From positions 434,001 to 498,000 of the forward strand of contig JAMWFC010000092.1 in NCBI GenBank assembly GCA_027475525.1: DNA of 64,000 bases, read 5' to 3'. The stretch comes from Macrolepiota albuminosa (taxonomy: Eukaryota > Basidiomycota > Agaricomycetes > Agaricales > Agaricaceae). Below are positions 45,629 to 62,436 of the stretch, in pieces. The position numbers were made by a program, and so were the translations under genes. Position 1 is the first letter of the stretch. Each line of letters opens with the position of its first letter. The notes beneath the pieces were generated by a model that was not told the origin of the DNA, ran no database searches, and was given only the letters and a program-made list of their open reading frames with translations.

Positions 45629-46357
45629 ATATGCTTAGGGGATTTCAGCTATATGTTGTCAATGCTTAGGGAACATCCTAGCATTTAAATGTTTCTTCCC
45701 TGGGTTCAAGTTAGTCCTCGTTGTCGATTCCTTCTTTTTATGGTTCTGTATTTCTTGTTTTACCATGGCTTGGGTATTATTCCCGATATCTGTTACAGTA
45801 AAAGTAGACAATGGCAATTTGTGATGTAAGGAATGACTTTTCCCTCGTAGTGTTGTCCATCCTAGAGAATGGCCACCTCAAGCAAGACTCGCGCGCGCAG
45901 CATCACCCACCTCAACATCTTCGTCACGCCTACATCAACGCTGCCACACCAGCCCCGGCCGCCGCTGCGCTCTCACGGGCCGGACAACATCGAGGCACTT
46001 GCACGTGTGCGTGTTTCAGAGCCAGCGCCGTCGCGGGTTGAGGTTGGAAAAAAAGGGAGTGGGAGTTAGGGCGGCGGAGCGGTAGTTTGGACTTGGACAC
46101 AAGCATGGGCCAGGCAGTTGACGGGGTCGTCGTATCGGACTGCACGGCCTCGAAGCGGACGAGGTCCCTTTTAATTCGTGTTCGTGTTCGGGTTCGGGTT
46201 CGAAGCGGCGGTTGAGGAACTCGATTGAGGAGAATTCGAGGAAAGTGACAGCAGGAATGGAGAAGGTAGAATAGATCCTTTTGTAACGTGGCGCCCATTT
46301 GGATTAACGGGTGCCGGTCACGTGGCTGCGTAGGCAAACAAAATACTTCTCGAACTA
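45629..46357. other. Intergenic region, possible short gene at 45869-46069
   Basis: A 66-codon plus-strand frame beginning MATSSKTRARSITHLN at 45869 is the only candidate and matches nothing I know. GTTCGT/GTTCGG hexamer repeats lie at about 46175-46205. The CpG-rich tract at 45890-46220 could be promoter-like. Confidence 0.25.
46340..46343 (-). terminator. RNA polymerase III terminator of the tRNA gene
   Basis: AAAA on the plus strand gives TTTT on the minus strand 15 bases after the tRNA 3' end, as expected for Pol III termination. Confidence 0.6.
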
Positions 46358-46452
46358 TGATGAGAGGGAGATTCGAACTCCCGCCCCCGAAGAGACCAGA
46401 TAGAAGTACAGAAACCTTAGTCTGGCGCCTTGGACCGCTCGGCCATCTCACC
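46358..46452 (-). tRNA. tRNA-Leu(AAG) with a 13-base intron
   Basis: On the minus strand the acceptor GGTGAGA pairs with TCTCATC. The D-arm/A-box is TGGCCGAGCGGTCCAAGGC, the long variable arm TCTCTTCGGGGGCG marks a class II tRNA, and the B-box/T-arm is GGGAGTTCGAATCTCCC. The anticodon stem CCAGA/TCTGG pairs only if 13 bases (46402-46414) are removed just after position 37, the standard place for nuclear tRNA introns. The loop then reads CTAAGGA with anticodon AAG (46416-46418), which decodes CUU/CUC leucine codons. The mature length is 82 bases including the discriminator A. Confidence 0.93.
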
Positions 46453-47512
46453 ATACCTATATTTAGAAAGCAGATGTATAATATGCTGACGTTTTGTCCG
46501 TTGTCCAGAAGACAAGAAAGGGCACTACGTCGTCGGTACCAGTGGGATGAACCATGTAACCCGGACCATTCCAACGATCGTTCTCTAGTATGCACCACAT
46601 CAACCAGGCAGGGGTCGTCATAGACTGTCCAAGGCCAAATCGTGTGCATCGCGAGGTGGGGTGAGTCGTTGGTGTAGAGTCAAACGAAGTTAGTAAGTCG
46701 ACTGAGGGCGATTGTCTGCGTATCCTAATAAATTAGGAAGACTGGTAAATACGGATCGCGCGACCATATGCCTATGGCGCAGAAAACAGAAGGACGTACC
46801 ATAAAAGGAAATGTGTGACGTCATCGTCGTGTGGGTCATACTTCAAGCTTCAAGCTTCGAGCTTCAACAGTTAGTATATTGCGTGCAACCGCCGGCAACC
46901 CGACAAACAAAAATAGTCAGTAAGCCTGCGGGCACTTCTTCGACATCACCTATGTCCAGCAGAGTGGGATGTTATGGGAGGAGCCGTGCGGGCGCGTCCG
47001 AACGGAGCGACTGATTCAGAGTTTCTTTATATTCAGTACTGACAGAATGTGTATGCTGTATGCCGATAACCCCTTGCTTAAAATGACCTTTTCTACTGAT
47101 CATCAAGTTACGACACTCGATCAATAAAAGTGGTTCCTTGGGTCTATGGGGAAACAATGATGGTGGTAATTACGGTGTAATCAGCGGGGCCCGGGGGATC
47201 AATTTCTGTGTTTTACCTTAGTCGCTTTAGTTCATAGCCTAGCATAGGATGAAAATAGTGTTGTAACTCGGTTGTGTCAAGGAATTCACTATTGCGATCA
47301 ATAAATGATATATCTGCGCTCATTTTGCTGATGGGAATGGACTACTTAAAAATATGTATGGCGACACTTTCCCAAAAAAAAAACCGAATTCACACATGTA
47401 CTGCCTCATGGCTGTGAAAAATGATGATATGTGCTAGTCATGATGAAAGTCTGGTTGAAAAGCTTCGGCTCTTCCCCACTACCTGGAACAGCCCACGTCA
47501 TTCGTGCTTCTC
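46453..47512. other. Intergenic region
   Basis: No supported gene. A tandem CTTCAAG/CTTCGAG motif lies at 46842-46868. Short open frames on both strands have no recognisable features. The right part (about 47300-47500) is the likely promoter of the membrane-ankyrin gene. Confidence 0.3.
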
Positions 47513-50500
47513 ATGGTTGCTTCATGTTTTCCTTCCAATCCTGACATCTCTGGTATCGGCGTGAGGACTGCCATCTATGCACAGAACTTACTCAGTTTTG
47601 TTCCTGCGCTGGTGCCACTCAGAGATGGAAAGGTCACGCACACTCAGCTGGAGAGCTTGGAGACACAATCTATGACAATCCTCATCACTGCCTTCGCCAT
47701 TCTTGTCTCGACCATCATACAAGCTCTCACCCCAGATGGTATTACCAATTTACATGCAACGATCATCCTGAACCTCAGCTGGATGAATAACACAAACCTG
47801 TCCATTTACTTGCTTCTCTACATCCAGCATAGAGTCAATCTCTCGAAGGAGGAGTTACGTGAAGAAGTCGAGGAGATGGTGGGTGTCAGGATAGAGAAAG
47901 TTGGTTCGATCCTCAGGCATCGGTGGAAATATGAAATGCGCAAGATTTGTTCCAACCTTGTCGTGATTGTCGGCTCAATCCACTTATCACTCATGTCTGC
48001 AGTCGGTCTCTGGCTTTGGATCAACCCACTTGGATTTGGGGACTCTAAACCATGCTCCCTTGATGCACCGATTTCTGTCTTCGGAATTCAGGTTCCACTG
48101 GGTTCTGTAAGACTGAAGATCTGGTACATTATGATCTACAGCACAGTCTTGATTCCAATCTTGAATCTCATTGTTCCAGGGATTTTTTTCGAATCGTTAC
48201 TCTTGGCTTTCCACAAATTTGGCAACAAGTGGTGGCATCATTGGGACCATCTGGTCAATATGACATCAGCTTTTGGTGTTCTGGCTATAATCAATGTCGT
48301 CTTGCTTGTTGATAATGAAGTGACACTAAAGATCAATTTACACCAAGGCAACCTAGGTCAAGATGAAAGTCAATGGACTTTTGGTCAGACTCTTGCACTT
48401 CTTCTACTTCTTGTGACTCTTCGTGATCTTGGAGAATCACTAGTAGAGCGCCGGGCTGGAACACTGGGGAAAAAGCTTTATAATGCATCAAGAAAAGGAA
48501 AGATAGACATTGTTCAGTATGTTCTTGAACTTGGGGCAAAGAAAGAGGCAATTAGTAAGGACAAACATAATTTGATTCTATTTAGATACTCATGTTATTC
48601 TAGATTCATCAATTCGGATTGCATCAGAAAAAGGCCATCTAAAAGTTGTTGAGTTTCTACTCAAGCATATTGAAGATGTAGATACAAAAAGTGAGAGTCA
48701 TATTTAGTGAATTGAACACATTATTTATACTTTCAAATCAGAAAAAGACCAGTCTATTGCATTGTATTCAGCAGCAATAAAGGGGCATCTAGATATTGTC
48801 AAGCTGTTAACCGAATACAATGCCGATGTCAATGCAAGTAAGGTTGTGCTCAATGTACTACATATACTTTCTAATAGTGTTAGCTTAGATATTCATCAGT
48901 GGATTGCACTTCACTGGGCAGCAGAAGAAGGCCATTTGGACATTGTCAGGCTGTTAATTGAGCATGGTGCAAATGTAAATGCAAAAAGTGAAAGTCATGC
49001 ATGCTAAATTGCACACACCACTGATTTGTTCTTTCAGATACAAATGAGTTAACTGCACTCCATTATGCAGCAGGAAAAGGGCATTTGGATGTTGTCAAGC
49101 TCTTAGTTGCACATAATGCAAATGTGAATGCAAAAAGTAAGTGTTAGTCTTAATAGACTATTATATTTATATATATCTGAGATGGATTAATTGAGATATT
49201 CAACAATGGAGTGTACTTCACATTGCAGTAGCAAAAGGGCATTTGGATGTTGTTAAGCTATTGATTGAGCACCATGCAGATATAAATGCAAAAAGTAAAG
49301 ATTATACTGCATATATCTCATATACTACTGAAATTATTTTTCAGAATCTTTAGATGGCTTTGAAACAACAATACTTTATACTGCAGCAATGGAGATGCAC
49401 TTAGATATTGTTAAGCTCTTGATCAAGTGCAATGTAGATGTGGATTCAAAGAGTAAGTATAATGCTATCAAATGCATATATTATTAATTTATTAATTGAA
49501 AAGGTAATTGGATTCCTCTTCATTGGGCAGCACAAGAGGGGCATGTGGATATTGTTAAACTGTTAATTGAACGCAATGCACATGTAGACAAATGTAAGAG
49601 ATGTGCTTATAACACTGCATATTCTAATAAATTTGTTTCTTAGACTCTAATTGGACTGCACTTCACTGGGCAGTAAAGCGGAGGCATGTGGATACTGCTA
49701 GGCTATTACTTGAATACAATGCAGATGTAAATGCAAGAGGTATGAATTATGCTGAATCCATAAATATATCTTACCTTACATTATTACTAATATTGGAGTT
49801 TAGAAGAAGAAAACAAGTGGACTGTGCTTCATCTTGCAGTAAATCAACAGGATCTTAACATGGTCAAGCTTTTACTTGAATGTAATGCAGATGTAAATGC
49901 AAATGGTAAGTGATGTTTAATTAAGTGTATATAGTATTGATAGCTTTTGCTTAGCTGATCAGTGGACTGCACTTCATTATGCAGCCCAAAAAGGATATTT
50001 TGATATTGTTAAAGTATTAATTGAATATAATGTAGATCTTGATGCAGAGAGTGAGAATTATGTTTAATTGTATATGTATAAAGCTGACATTACAACTTCA
50101 GACAAGTACAAGCAGACAGCATTACACTGGGCAGTGAGAAAAGGGAACTTGGAATTGGTCACACTTCTAGTTGACTATGGTGTAGCTTTGGATTTGAAAG
50201 GTAAGTTGCTATGTTTGATTTACAGTACATTCTTTTGAAATTGTTGATTTAGATTACTACAACTGGACTGTACTTCATTGGGCAGTGCATGAAAGGCATA
50301 TAGAAATTGCCAGGTTATTGATTGAACATAACGCAAATATAACTTTGAAAAGTAAATATTTTGTAATTAATTGCACTTGATACTAATCAGTAACTTTAGA
50401 TAACTATGAGCAAAATGTACTTCACTTTGCAGCAAAAGGTGGATGTTTAGATATTGTTAGGCTGTTAATTGAGTATAATGCAGATGTAAATGTGCAAGGT

Positions 50501-50790
50501 AATTATTATATTATATTGAATAAGATGCATATTCTAATTTCAATGGTGTAGATTATTCTCATTCAACTGCAATGCATTTGGCAGCAAATATAGGGTACTT
50601 TGAGATTGTTAAGCTGTTAATTGAGCATAATGCAGATGTAAATGTAAAAAGTAAGATCTGTTTGTTCTAAAAGCATATAGATGCTAATGTTATGAGCTTA
50701 GATAAATCTCATCAAACTGCACTTCATTTGGCAGCATTAAAAGATCACCAAAATATTGTTAGAGTGTTAATTCAGCATAGCACAAGGTGA
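47513..50790 (+). CDS. Multi-pass membrane protein with about 16 ankyrin repeats, mostly one repeat per exon
   Basis: Exon 1 (47513-48554) starts MVASCFPSNPDISGIGVRTAIYAQNL and encodes about seven hydrophobic segments (for example SMTILITAFAILVSTIIQAL, LVVIVGSIHLSLMSAVGLWL, TLALLLLLVTL), a fungal membrane module. It ends with the first ankyrin repeat (LYNASRKGKIDIVQYVLELGAKK). Fifteen short exons follow (48604-48690, 48742-48837, then about one every 150 bp). Each encodes one repeat such as WIALHWAAEEGHLDIVRLL and is separated by 45-65-bp introns. The introns checked are all phase 1 (codon split after its first base). The last repeat ends ...VRVLIQHSTR then TGA at 50788. Ankyrin repeats bind proteins, so a membrane-tethered scaffold or sensor is likely; the ligand is unknown. 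Confidence 0.75.
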
Positions 50791-51947
50791 TATAATTGAT
50801 GCATACAAAATATCACTAAGTAGAAAAAAAATATATTGATTGCGACTGCTATAATAATTGGCATTTTAGCTATTGAGCCTTACCTTGAGCTTAGTCCAAT
50901 TCTATGTATCTGCTCCTTTCTCCTCATGTGTTGTTGTAATTTTGCAAAATAGAGGGGATATTTATTTCTCATCCTATAATGAAGATTTCTTAATTAATAA
51001 CACAGATAAAATATCCTACTTATAATAATCTGCTTTAGCTTATGCAGCATATTGATATACAGATTTGCATGGTATCAGTTCTTCATTCATTGATTCTCAA
51101 GTAACAGATGATTGATTTAGCAATGAATTTGCAGTGGACAATCAATTTCTGAACTTATGAAAACCAGTGAATAGATACTAAATGTACAACAGAAGTCTTG
51201 GACACATATTCTACATGTGGATTTATATAGTATCTGTTCTCTATTTATTGATTTCTGAGCAATGGATGATGAATAGATGCTAAACAAACAACAAAAACTT
51301 CTGATGGATTTTTTACATTTAAATAGCTCTGCATAGTATTTCTTCTTTCCCATTGATTTCTGAGTGACAGATGACAGATTTAGTAATGGATTTGCAGTAG
51401 ATAATGGATTTTGGAGCTTGTGAATAATGAAAACTATTGAACATATATTATTACACATACAACAGAAGGCCACAATAGCTCAGCTGGCATCATTGTAGTC
51501 CTCAGTCAAAAGGTCACAAAATTGATTGCATATTTTGGCTCATGCACTATGCGTTATGTGTTATGCGTTATACAACCCCATACAATGAGCCCACCATGGT
51601 TCCAGCCCAAATCCCATGCATTATTAGATTTATGCATTGTGACATTATGCATTATGAGATAATCTACTGTAAATAGAATCATCAACCGCTCCCAGGACTG
51701 ATATCAACCAATCAGATTCCACTTCTTTTAGTTCTAGATGGGATCCGGAGTCTTGTCAAATGTGCACATTGATCATCAGGATGAGCTCCGTTTCACGCCA
51801 TATCAATGTTACATCAAGGAACCTGCTTGTGGTACAGTGTGACCGAGCTGTCTGCCTGCAAGTCAAATTCCAAATCGGGACAATTTTGTTGCTAAACGCG
51901 TCCAGTCACACGTCACACGTCACACATCCGTTTTGGTGTCGACAACG
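50791..51947. other. AT-rich intergenic region and ISWI promoter
   Basis: 50800-51480 is AT-rich with no gene; degenerate repeats such as GATTTCTGAG.AAYGGATGA and CAACAGAAG occur two or three times. 51540-51660 has several GCRTTATG copies. 51700-51947 is CpG-normal and should hold the ISWI promoter and 5' UTR, with two or three CACACGTCA copies at 51906-51925. Confidence 0.35.
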
Positions 51948-56555
<4,608 letters not shown>

Positions 56556-56893
56556 TGAGTTGACTGATGCTTGCCGTGGTCGTTTTTTGTATTACAATAT
56601 AATTATCTTTTACTCTTGTGCATGTGTATGTTTTGTAGAGATAGCTGGAATTCCTATTTTGCTTGATATCAGAATGGCTTGCCCTGCTCCTTTAGCATGT
56701 AGATGATTGATCGGGCGGCAACACCTTCCGAATTATCATCAATGTCAGCATTTCAGGTGGCCACATAAGTATCAATATTAATGTATCGAAGGCCCTAAAT
56801 CATCCCTAAATCATATATATGGGTAAATACAGGTCCTACAGTAACAAGAATTCCATAACTAGAAAGTGAGATACGAAAAAGACAAAATTCCAA
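56556..56893. other. Shared 3' intergenic region of two convergent SNF2 genes
   Basis: About 340 bp between the stop of the ISWI gene (+) and that of the LSH-type gene (-). AT-rich, no gene; it must hold both polyadenylation regions (for example AATATAATTATC near 56595). Confidence 0.5.
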
Positions 56894-59800
56894 TCACTCT
56901 ATATCCTCCCCAAGCATCTTTGCAAGAGCATCATTTCCTTGATCAACAGGGGCCTGATACACAGCAAACGCGGTCCTCTTTCCATCAGCCATCTCAGGTA
57001 CCACTCCAGCGTCTGCCTCCCTACCAGCAGTCTTGCCGGAAGACGTCCAGCCCTCTCCTCTGTCAGCAAACACCTGAGGCCTCCGATCTAGCAAAACTTC
57101 TAGATCCTCATCAGAGAGAACTCCAGCCTTGCCTTCCGCGGTGTTTGGAACTACATCGATCTTCTCGCCTTCAAGCCGAAGAAGTTCTGCTGCCATCTCT
57201 GCCATTGTCTCAGGCTTGCTCTTGCCCGCTGCCGCGGCTGGTTTCTTGAATTTGCCTGGTAGATACACGATCAGCATCGGGAGGGAGGATAATCTATCGT
57301 TAGCGTACCTTTCGCAATGACGAGCGCCTCAAGCTGGCGCTTCTCCGTTGCGCGTTGCATGATCTTTGTTTCGATCGTATGCGCGCTTACGAGCCTGAAT
57401 ATCAGGACTGGCTTCGTCTGACCGATGCGGTGTGCCCGGTCCTGTGCCTGCGCGTCCATTTGAGGATTCTGGATCGAGCAAGCACCGTCAGATGTTGCTA
57501 TATTGAGTTTCATCACCTACATACCCAATCCTGATCGTAAAAAATCACTGTATCCGCAGCGGTGAGGTTGATACCCAGTCCCCCGGCTCGAGTACTGAGA
57601 AGGAAGAGATGGGGTGCATCTGGGCCATCTCCGCCAGATTGAAACTTGTTCATCTGTTCTCGACGCTCAACAGGCGACGATGATCCATCGATACGGCAGA
57701 TATTCCATCCCATGCATTCCGTTGCCCAATCCTGTGATGGAAGAGAGAAATCAAACCACTGCAGAGTGTTGAAATAATCGGCGAGACTACCTCGATGATA
57801 TCGAGCATCGTTGTGAACTGGCTGAACAAGAGTACCTTGTGCTTCCGCCTGAAGAGCTCGCGAAGAAGACGATCCAGTACCATCATCTTCCCACTCCCAT
57901 TGACGAGGTCGTCATTCAATACAGCCTGCTGAGTGACCGGATCCACCGGCCAGTCAAATAAAAACGGATGGGAGCAAACTTTTCGCAATTGCATGACCGC
58001 GTTCTGAAGCTTCATGTTATTGACTTGCTTCACTAAACCAAAAGCCACGATATCAGACCGTTACGGAGTTAAATGGAAAAGACAGCTCGTACCCGTCGTC
58101 TTATACTGATGCTCCTTATTCAATCTCTCGAGTTCGTCCTGATCCGGCCTCCTCTCTTTCACCCTGATCCCCCGTTCATCCACCTCTCCACTCTCGACCA
58201 TATCGAAATACTCATCGTCATCCCCATCCACATCATACCTCTTCCTCACCAGCTTGCCACCTTCACTGCGCAAGCGCCGAGGTCCAGTGTCGACAGGCTG
58301 TTCTTCTGTTTGCGCCGGATTCTTGCCTAATAGGTAGGACCGCAAAGTACCCGCGAGAACTCGATCGTATGCCTCACGCTGCTGAACACTAAGAGGTGCA
58401 TAAAGCACGTACTCCTTCTTTGGAGGAAGATTAACTTCAACGTCGACTTTGAGACGACGTAGAAGGAATGGTTTGAGGAGGGCATGAAGAGCCGAGATGA
58501 TTTGAGAGGATCGCTCAGAGCCGAGGCTTTGTTGCATGGAGGGTATATTGAACCTAGACAAGAAAAATTAACATCACACGATCGTAGTACTTCAAGACGT
58601 ACCATTCTTGGAAAGAATCCACATCATTGAAGATATCCGGTAATATAAAGTTAAGCAACGACCAGAGTTCCGCGAGATTATTCTAATACGGGACTGACGT
58701 CAGTACATTGCAAATAGTGAGATCAAGCAAATGTACATGAAGTGGTGTGCCGGTCAAAATCATCCTTCCAGCGGATTTATACTTCTTTATCTCCTTCATG
58801 AGCTTGCAATCCAGATTCTTGAGTCTGTGTCCCTCGTCGACGACGATATATCCCCAATTATAATGTTCCAAGTGCGCGCGATCCTTGATGATCATCTCGT
58901 ATGTGGTAACAACGACAGGGAATGACGCCATCGGATCTCGTTCCTCATCGTTGTCTTCCTCCTCTACTTCATCATCCGAATCTATCTGAGCAGATTTAGT
59001 GACACGACCGCCACGTTTCGAACCACGCTTGACAGTCGTCTTCTGTTTACCCTTTGGCTTTACTTTGGTGGACGCTGTAGGCTTACTCTTCGTCCGCGAC
59101 GAAGGTAGTGCCATCTTCGTGCGTCGCAATTCTGCGCGTTCGGCTGGGGTGCCATGATACATGCAAACAGGTATCTATCAAGATGAATCTATGCATCAAT
59201 AACTCTATGGAGGGGGTGAATTGTCATACCGAAGGAGCGAACTTCTGATACTCGTCCACCCAATTGTGCATAACACTAAGAGGGCAAACGATAAGAAATG
59301 GGGTGGAGTTATGGTGCTCGCGAAGGTAAGCACTGAATGCAATGGTTTGCAATGTCTATAATGGGTTGTGAGCGTATTCTCTAGAGCATTCGCTGAAGAC
59401 GCCACCTTTCCGAGTCCCATTTCATCGGCTGCAAAAGGCCTCTATAAGGGGTATCCAGGTTTTTGATTAACGAGTAAACGCACCTAGAATGCCAGATATT
59501 CCATTCTGGTCGAGAGATACCATCCATTGTAGTCCCTCGAGCTGATACTTTTTGAGCTTCGCTCCTGTTACCAAGGATGGCTGTTGGAACACAGGGGCGG
59601 CCTCCTCTTCATTTGTCTGGGGTTGTACTTCACCATCAACTCCCTTCTTACGTTTAGGGCCAGTCCCCTCGTCGTCTAATTCGTCGTCACTTTCTATACG
59701 GGCGCGTTTGCGCCCTTTCACAGCGATAGCGCTACGCTTCGGCTTGGATTTAGTCTTGCTCTCAGACTTTGCCGCTGCTGCTTCCATAGCTTTCTTGTGT

Positions 59801-60170
59801 TGCTCCATCTGAGTTTGTAAGAAGTTGGTATATGCGGCAGATTTCTGCAGTACAAATTGGAGTCTCGCATAACGCTTCTCCGTTTCCTGTGAGAGTGAAA
59901 CTAAGTGAATTTTACGCGTCCTAACCGCGACAAAGTTGCTGAACTGACCTCATCAGCTTCAGTTCCATCTTCTGAGTTCCCTTCCACTTTCTAAAACATA
60001 ACTTTGGTCAGAATCATTGATTGACAGATGCTAGCACTGCTCACTGTGGTGTTCTCCAAGACATCATACTCGGAGGGATCTGTCGGAGGCGGCGAGGAGG
60101 GTGCGGTGCTTGCCGGTGCAGACGACATGTAAAATGCCGGGGAACTTGCAGAAGCCGGGCTCAACGACAT
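56894..60170 (-). CDS. LSH/HELLS/Irc5-type SNF2 helicase
   Basis: Starts [17 protein letters not shown] at 60170 and stops at 56894. After a Ser/Pro-rich start and a coiled coil with basic tracts ([18 protein letters not shown]), the ATPase reads [22 protein letters not shown], an intron across the DEMGLGKT region, [22 protein letters not shown] (DEGH rather than DEAH, as in LSH/Irc5), [40 protein letters not shown] and DRAHRIGQ. A basic/acidic insert (about 58990-59110) splits the two RecA lobes' linker. Known relatives remodel nucleosomes and support DNA methylation and repeat silencing (LSH, DDM1) or cohesin/recombination functions (Irc5). All checked introns are GT-AG and frame-keeping; the gene looks intact. 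Confidence 0.92.
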
Positions 60171-60530
60171 GACGAACGTCCGATGGTTTGCCAGACAAGA
60201 CGCGTTTTTCAAGCTCAGACCATCGTGACCGATGACCGCGCAAGAGGCTGCCCTAAATTCATCATGTGATTAAAGTGACGCGGATTTTGATGCGCTTCGC
60301 TGTCGGCCTCGGACATCCTGATTCCTGGCATGCTACCGTCGTAACTTCATAGCTTCTTATTCATTGACGGGTGTGCCTACATCAGAAAATGTCTGTTCTA
60401 CCTAGTTTGAATAACTTGAATTCTGAGTAAACATACTCAGCAGACCTCGTCGACTCTCCTCAAGGACCGATGTATAGGCGATGCCCGGTGAACTATAACT
60501 AGCAAACATTTTCCCACTTCATCGGCTGCT

Positions 60531-60731
60531 CTAGTAACAGCCAAGCAAAGGATGAAACATTAAGCATACCTCCTTGATCTCATGGGTTCCCCCGTAGATA
60601 CGGATCCACCGCCGAGGCTCACCGCAATCGTTTTCCACCCGTTTCCACGCAAAAGTTATAGACACTTCTCCGTCGCTGGAACAAAGTGAAAGTGTTGGCT
60701 TCGAAGGATTGAGAAACGACGTAGTGCACAA
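60531..60731 (-). CDS. Hypothetical short protein, possibly two exons
   Basis: MCTTSFLNPSKPTLSLCSSDGEVSITFAWKRVENDC... runs to about 60570, where a GAG|GTATGC donor could splice to downstream sequence. No domain recognised, no signal peptide. It lies head-to-head with the plus-strand small gene. Coding status uncertain. Confidence 0.3.
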   Translation of the reverse strand: MCTTSFLNPSKPTLSLCSSDGEVSITFAWKRVENDCGEPRRWIRIYGGTHEIKEVCLMFHPLLGCY

Positions 60732-60874
60732 CGCTGCTGGTCACAGATTTGCGGAAATATCCCCCTAGCCATCAACCATGGTCGCGCTCGTGATCGTTTC
60801 CACACAGTTGCCGGGTGTCAGAGGGCTACACTGCATCTTGATTACCTCTGTGATCCGGTTAACACCTTGGGCCC

Positions 60875-60881
60875 TTTATAA
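60875..60881 (+). promoter_or_regulatory. TATA box of the small Tyr/Pro-rich gene
   Basis: TTTATAA in a GGGCCCTTTATAAACTCCC context, about 240 bp before the start codon of the gene at 61118 and followed by a C/A-rich leader, as at strongly expressed fungal genes. Confidence 0.55.
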
Positions 60882-61117
60882 ACTCCCCGCTGTTCTTAGT
60901 TTCATCAATAGGCTGGCCTGTTCAATACCCCCTCGCATAACTTTATCACAAATACTCTTTCACGAGCTCTAACGACTTCACGACCTCTTACAACTCACAA
61001 CCAAGCGTCCTACTCCTTTCAAGTACTCATCAGGACACACAGAGAAACATCCATCTCGCCAAATCGCATTTCACACCGAACACCGAACACTCACGCGACT
61101 CCAATCGTAGTCTGACA

Positions 61118-61399
61118 ATGTTCACGCGCACCTACTACCCCAGCACCGCCAGTGTCTTCATGCCCACCACGAGCTATGCAAATCCTACATACGCTACCAT
61201 ACCCATGTCCGCGCCTGTCATGGTCCCGTCATTCCACAGGCAGGCGCCCGTTGTCGTCCCTACTACGCAACACTATGGATATGCCCAGTCTATGCCGTAT
61301 TACGGCGCCATGGCACCGACTGTAATTGTGTCCAGTCGTCACAGGCACAGGTCCAGCAGAAGGCACAGACGCCACTCCACGAGGTTCTTCGACTTTTAG
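61118..61399 (+). CDS. Small Tyr/Pro/Met-rich protein with a basic His/Arg tail
   Basis: 93 residues in one exon. MFTRTYYPSTASVFMPTTSY begins a low-complexity Tyr/Pro/Thr/Met-rich part without a signal peptide or membrane segment. The end SSRHRHRSSRRHRRHSTRFFDF is strongly basic. The TATA box at 60875 and a long C-rich leader suggest good expression. Such short proteins are common in agaricomycetes, often stress- or development-related, but I cannot name the function. The frame looks real because composition is consistent throughout and codons are CpG-normal. Confidence 0.6.
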   Translation: MFTRTYYPSTASVFMPTTSYANPTYATIPMSAPVMVPSFHRQAPVVVPTTQHYGYAQSMPYYGAMAPTVIVSSRHRHRSSRRHRRHSTRFFDF

Positions 61400-62101
61400 A
61401 ACCGACGCCGGTTCTTTCTGTGTCGCACGAGAAGCTGAGAAAGAGAGAATACCTAAGAGAGAGATGTTGGAGGCAGAGGACGGAGGAGTTAGTGTAAGAA
61501 ATTTGTATTCTATGACATGAGGGACAGGCGTGTCTCTTGCCCGTCTGTGAATGAGACAATTGATACGTTTGCACTGATTGGCGTCCGTCTTTCAACCGCT
61601 CGCAAGTATTCAACCTTGTCCTTGGTTATCAACCGTGAATGTAGCAATGCAATGTTGAGAATGAACTTCGTCTACAATACTGAGACGGTATAACACATTC
61701 CTTTTCTGACACCCAGATCCGGCACCCAGAATGACAGATTTCTAAAATTCTCAAAATAATCAACTGTTGGAGTAATAAACGAGACTATCCACGTCGGTCC
61801 GTGCACCGATGTCACTATTAGTCTTCTTGTCATAAACTTTCCACTGTCTCGCTCATGCACTCAGGGACATCTTCGAAATCATTTTCGCTGTATTACCGAT
61901 ATGTAGAATAGCATTTGTGTTACTCTACGGACTTTGATACGCTCGAGTTTAATATCCTCAGTCGTTGTCTCCACAACAATGAGGACATAGTTCATTATTA
62001 ACCGATACCCTAATTCGAGCAAAACTATACACGAGAGCCGCTGTTATTGCCAAGATCCTTCTTGACTTATACTGTCGAACTTGGTTTGAGTATAAAAGTG
62101 T
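61400..62101. other. Intergenic region
   Basis: No supported gene. Short open frames on both strands lack recognisable features. The first 150-250 bases are the likely 3' UTR of the small gene. Confidence 0.35.
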
Positions 62102-62222
62102 CCAATGAGCTTTGACGTCGTAAAGAAAGTGAGTAAGGAGAAAGTTTGTACCGGGTCCAAATGGGGAGAGCTCGGTAGAGCCGGTCCCGTGTTTATTGCT
62201 CGTATACCAGTGACAATATGCG
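62102..62222. repeat. 121-bp direct repeat, copy B2
   Basis: CCAATGAGCTTTGACGTCG... to ...GTGACAATATGCG, identical by eye to 62437-62557. It fits the outer B repeat of a DIRS/Ngaro-type retrotransposon whose recombinase lies to the right on the minus strand. Confidence 0.85.
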
Positions 62223-62436
62223 AGGGGAGGTGGGTGGGTAATACAAAAATATACTACGTCGCGGTACTACGAGCGTTGAGAAAGAGGAAAGAACTAAGTA
62301 AGTAGAAACCCACCTAAGGAGCAAGCGTTGAGATTGGAAAAGGATGCCAATGTCTCAACTCGCTCCCTAGTGGGTGAGCACGTGAGTCCCGCGACTCTGT
62401 GCACATTAGCCTCGTGAAAGTTTTACTTTAACACGG
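62223..62436. other. Segment between the B repeats, candidate A2 repeat
   Basis: 214 bp between the 121-bp copies. If the element has the A1-ORFs-B1-A2-B2 structure, this is A2 and its partner A1 lies beyond 64000. It includes GCGTTGAGAAAGAGGAAAG and a related GCGTTGAGATTGGAAAAGG. Confidence 0.45.
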
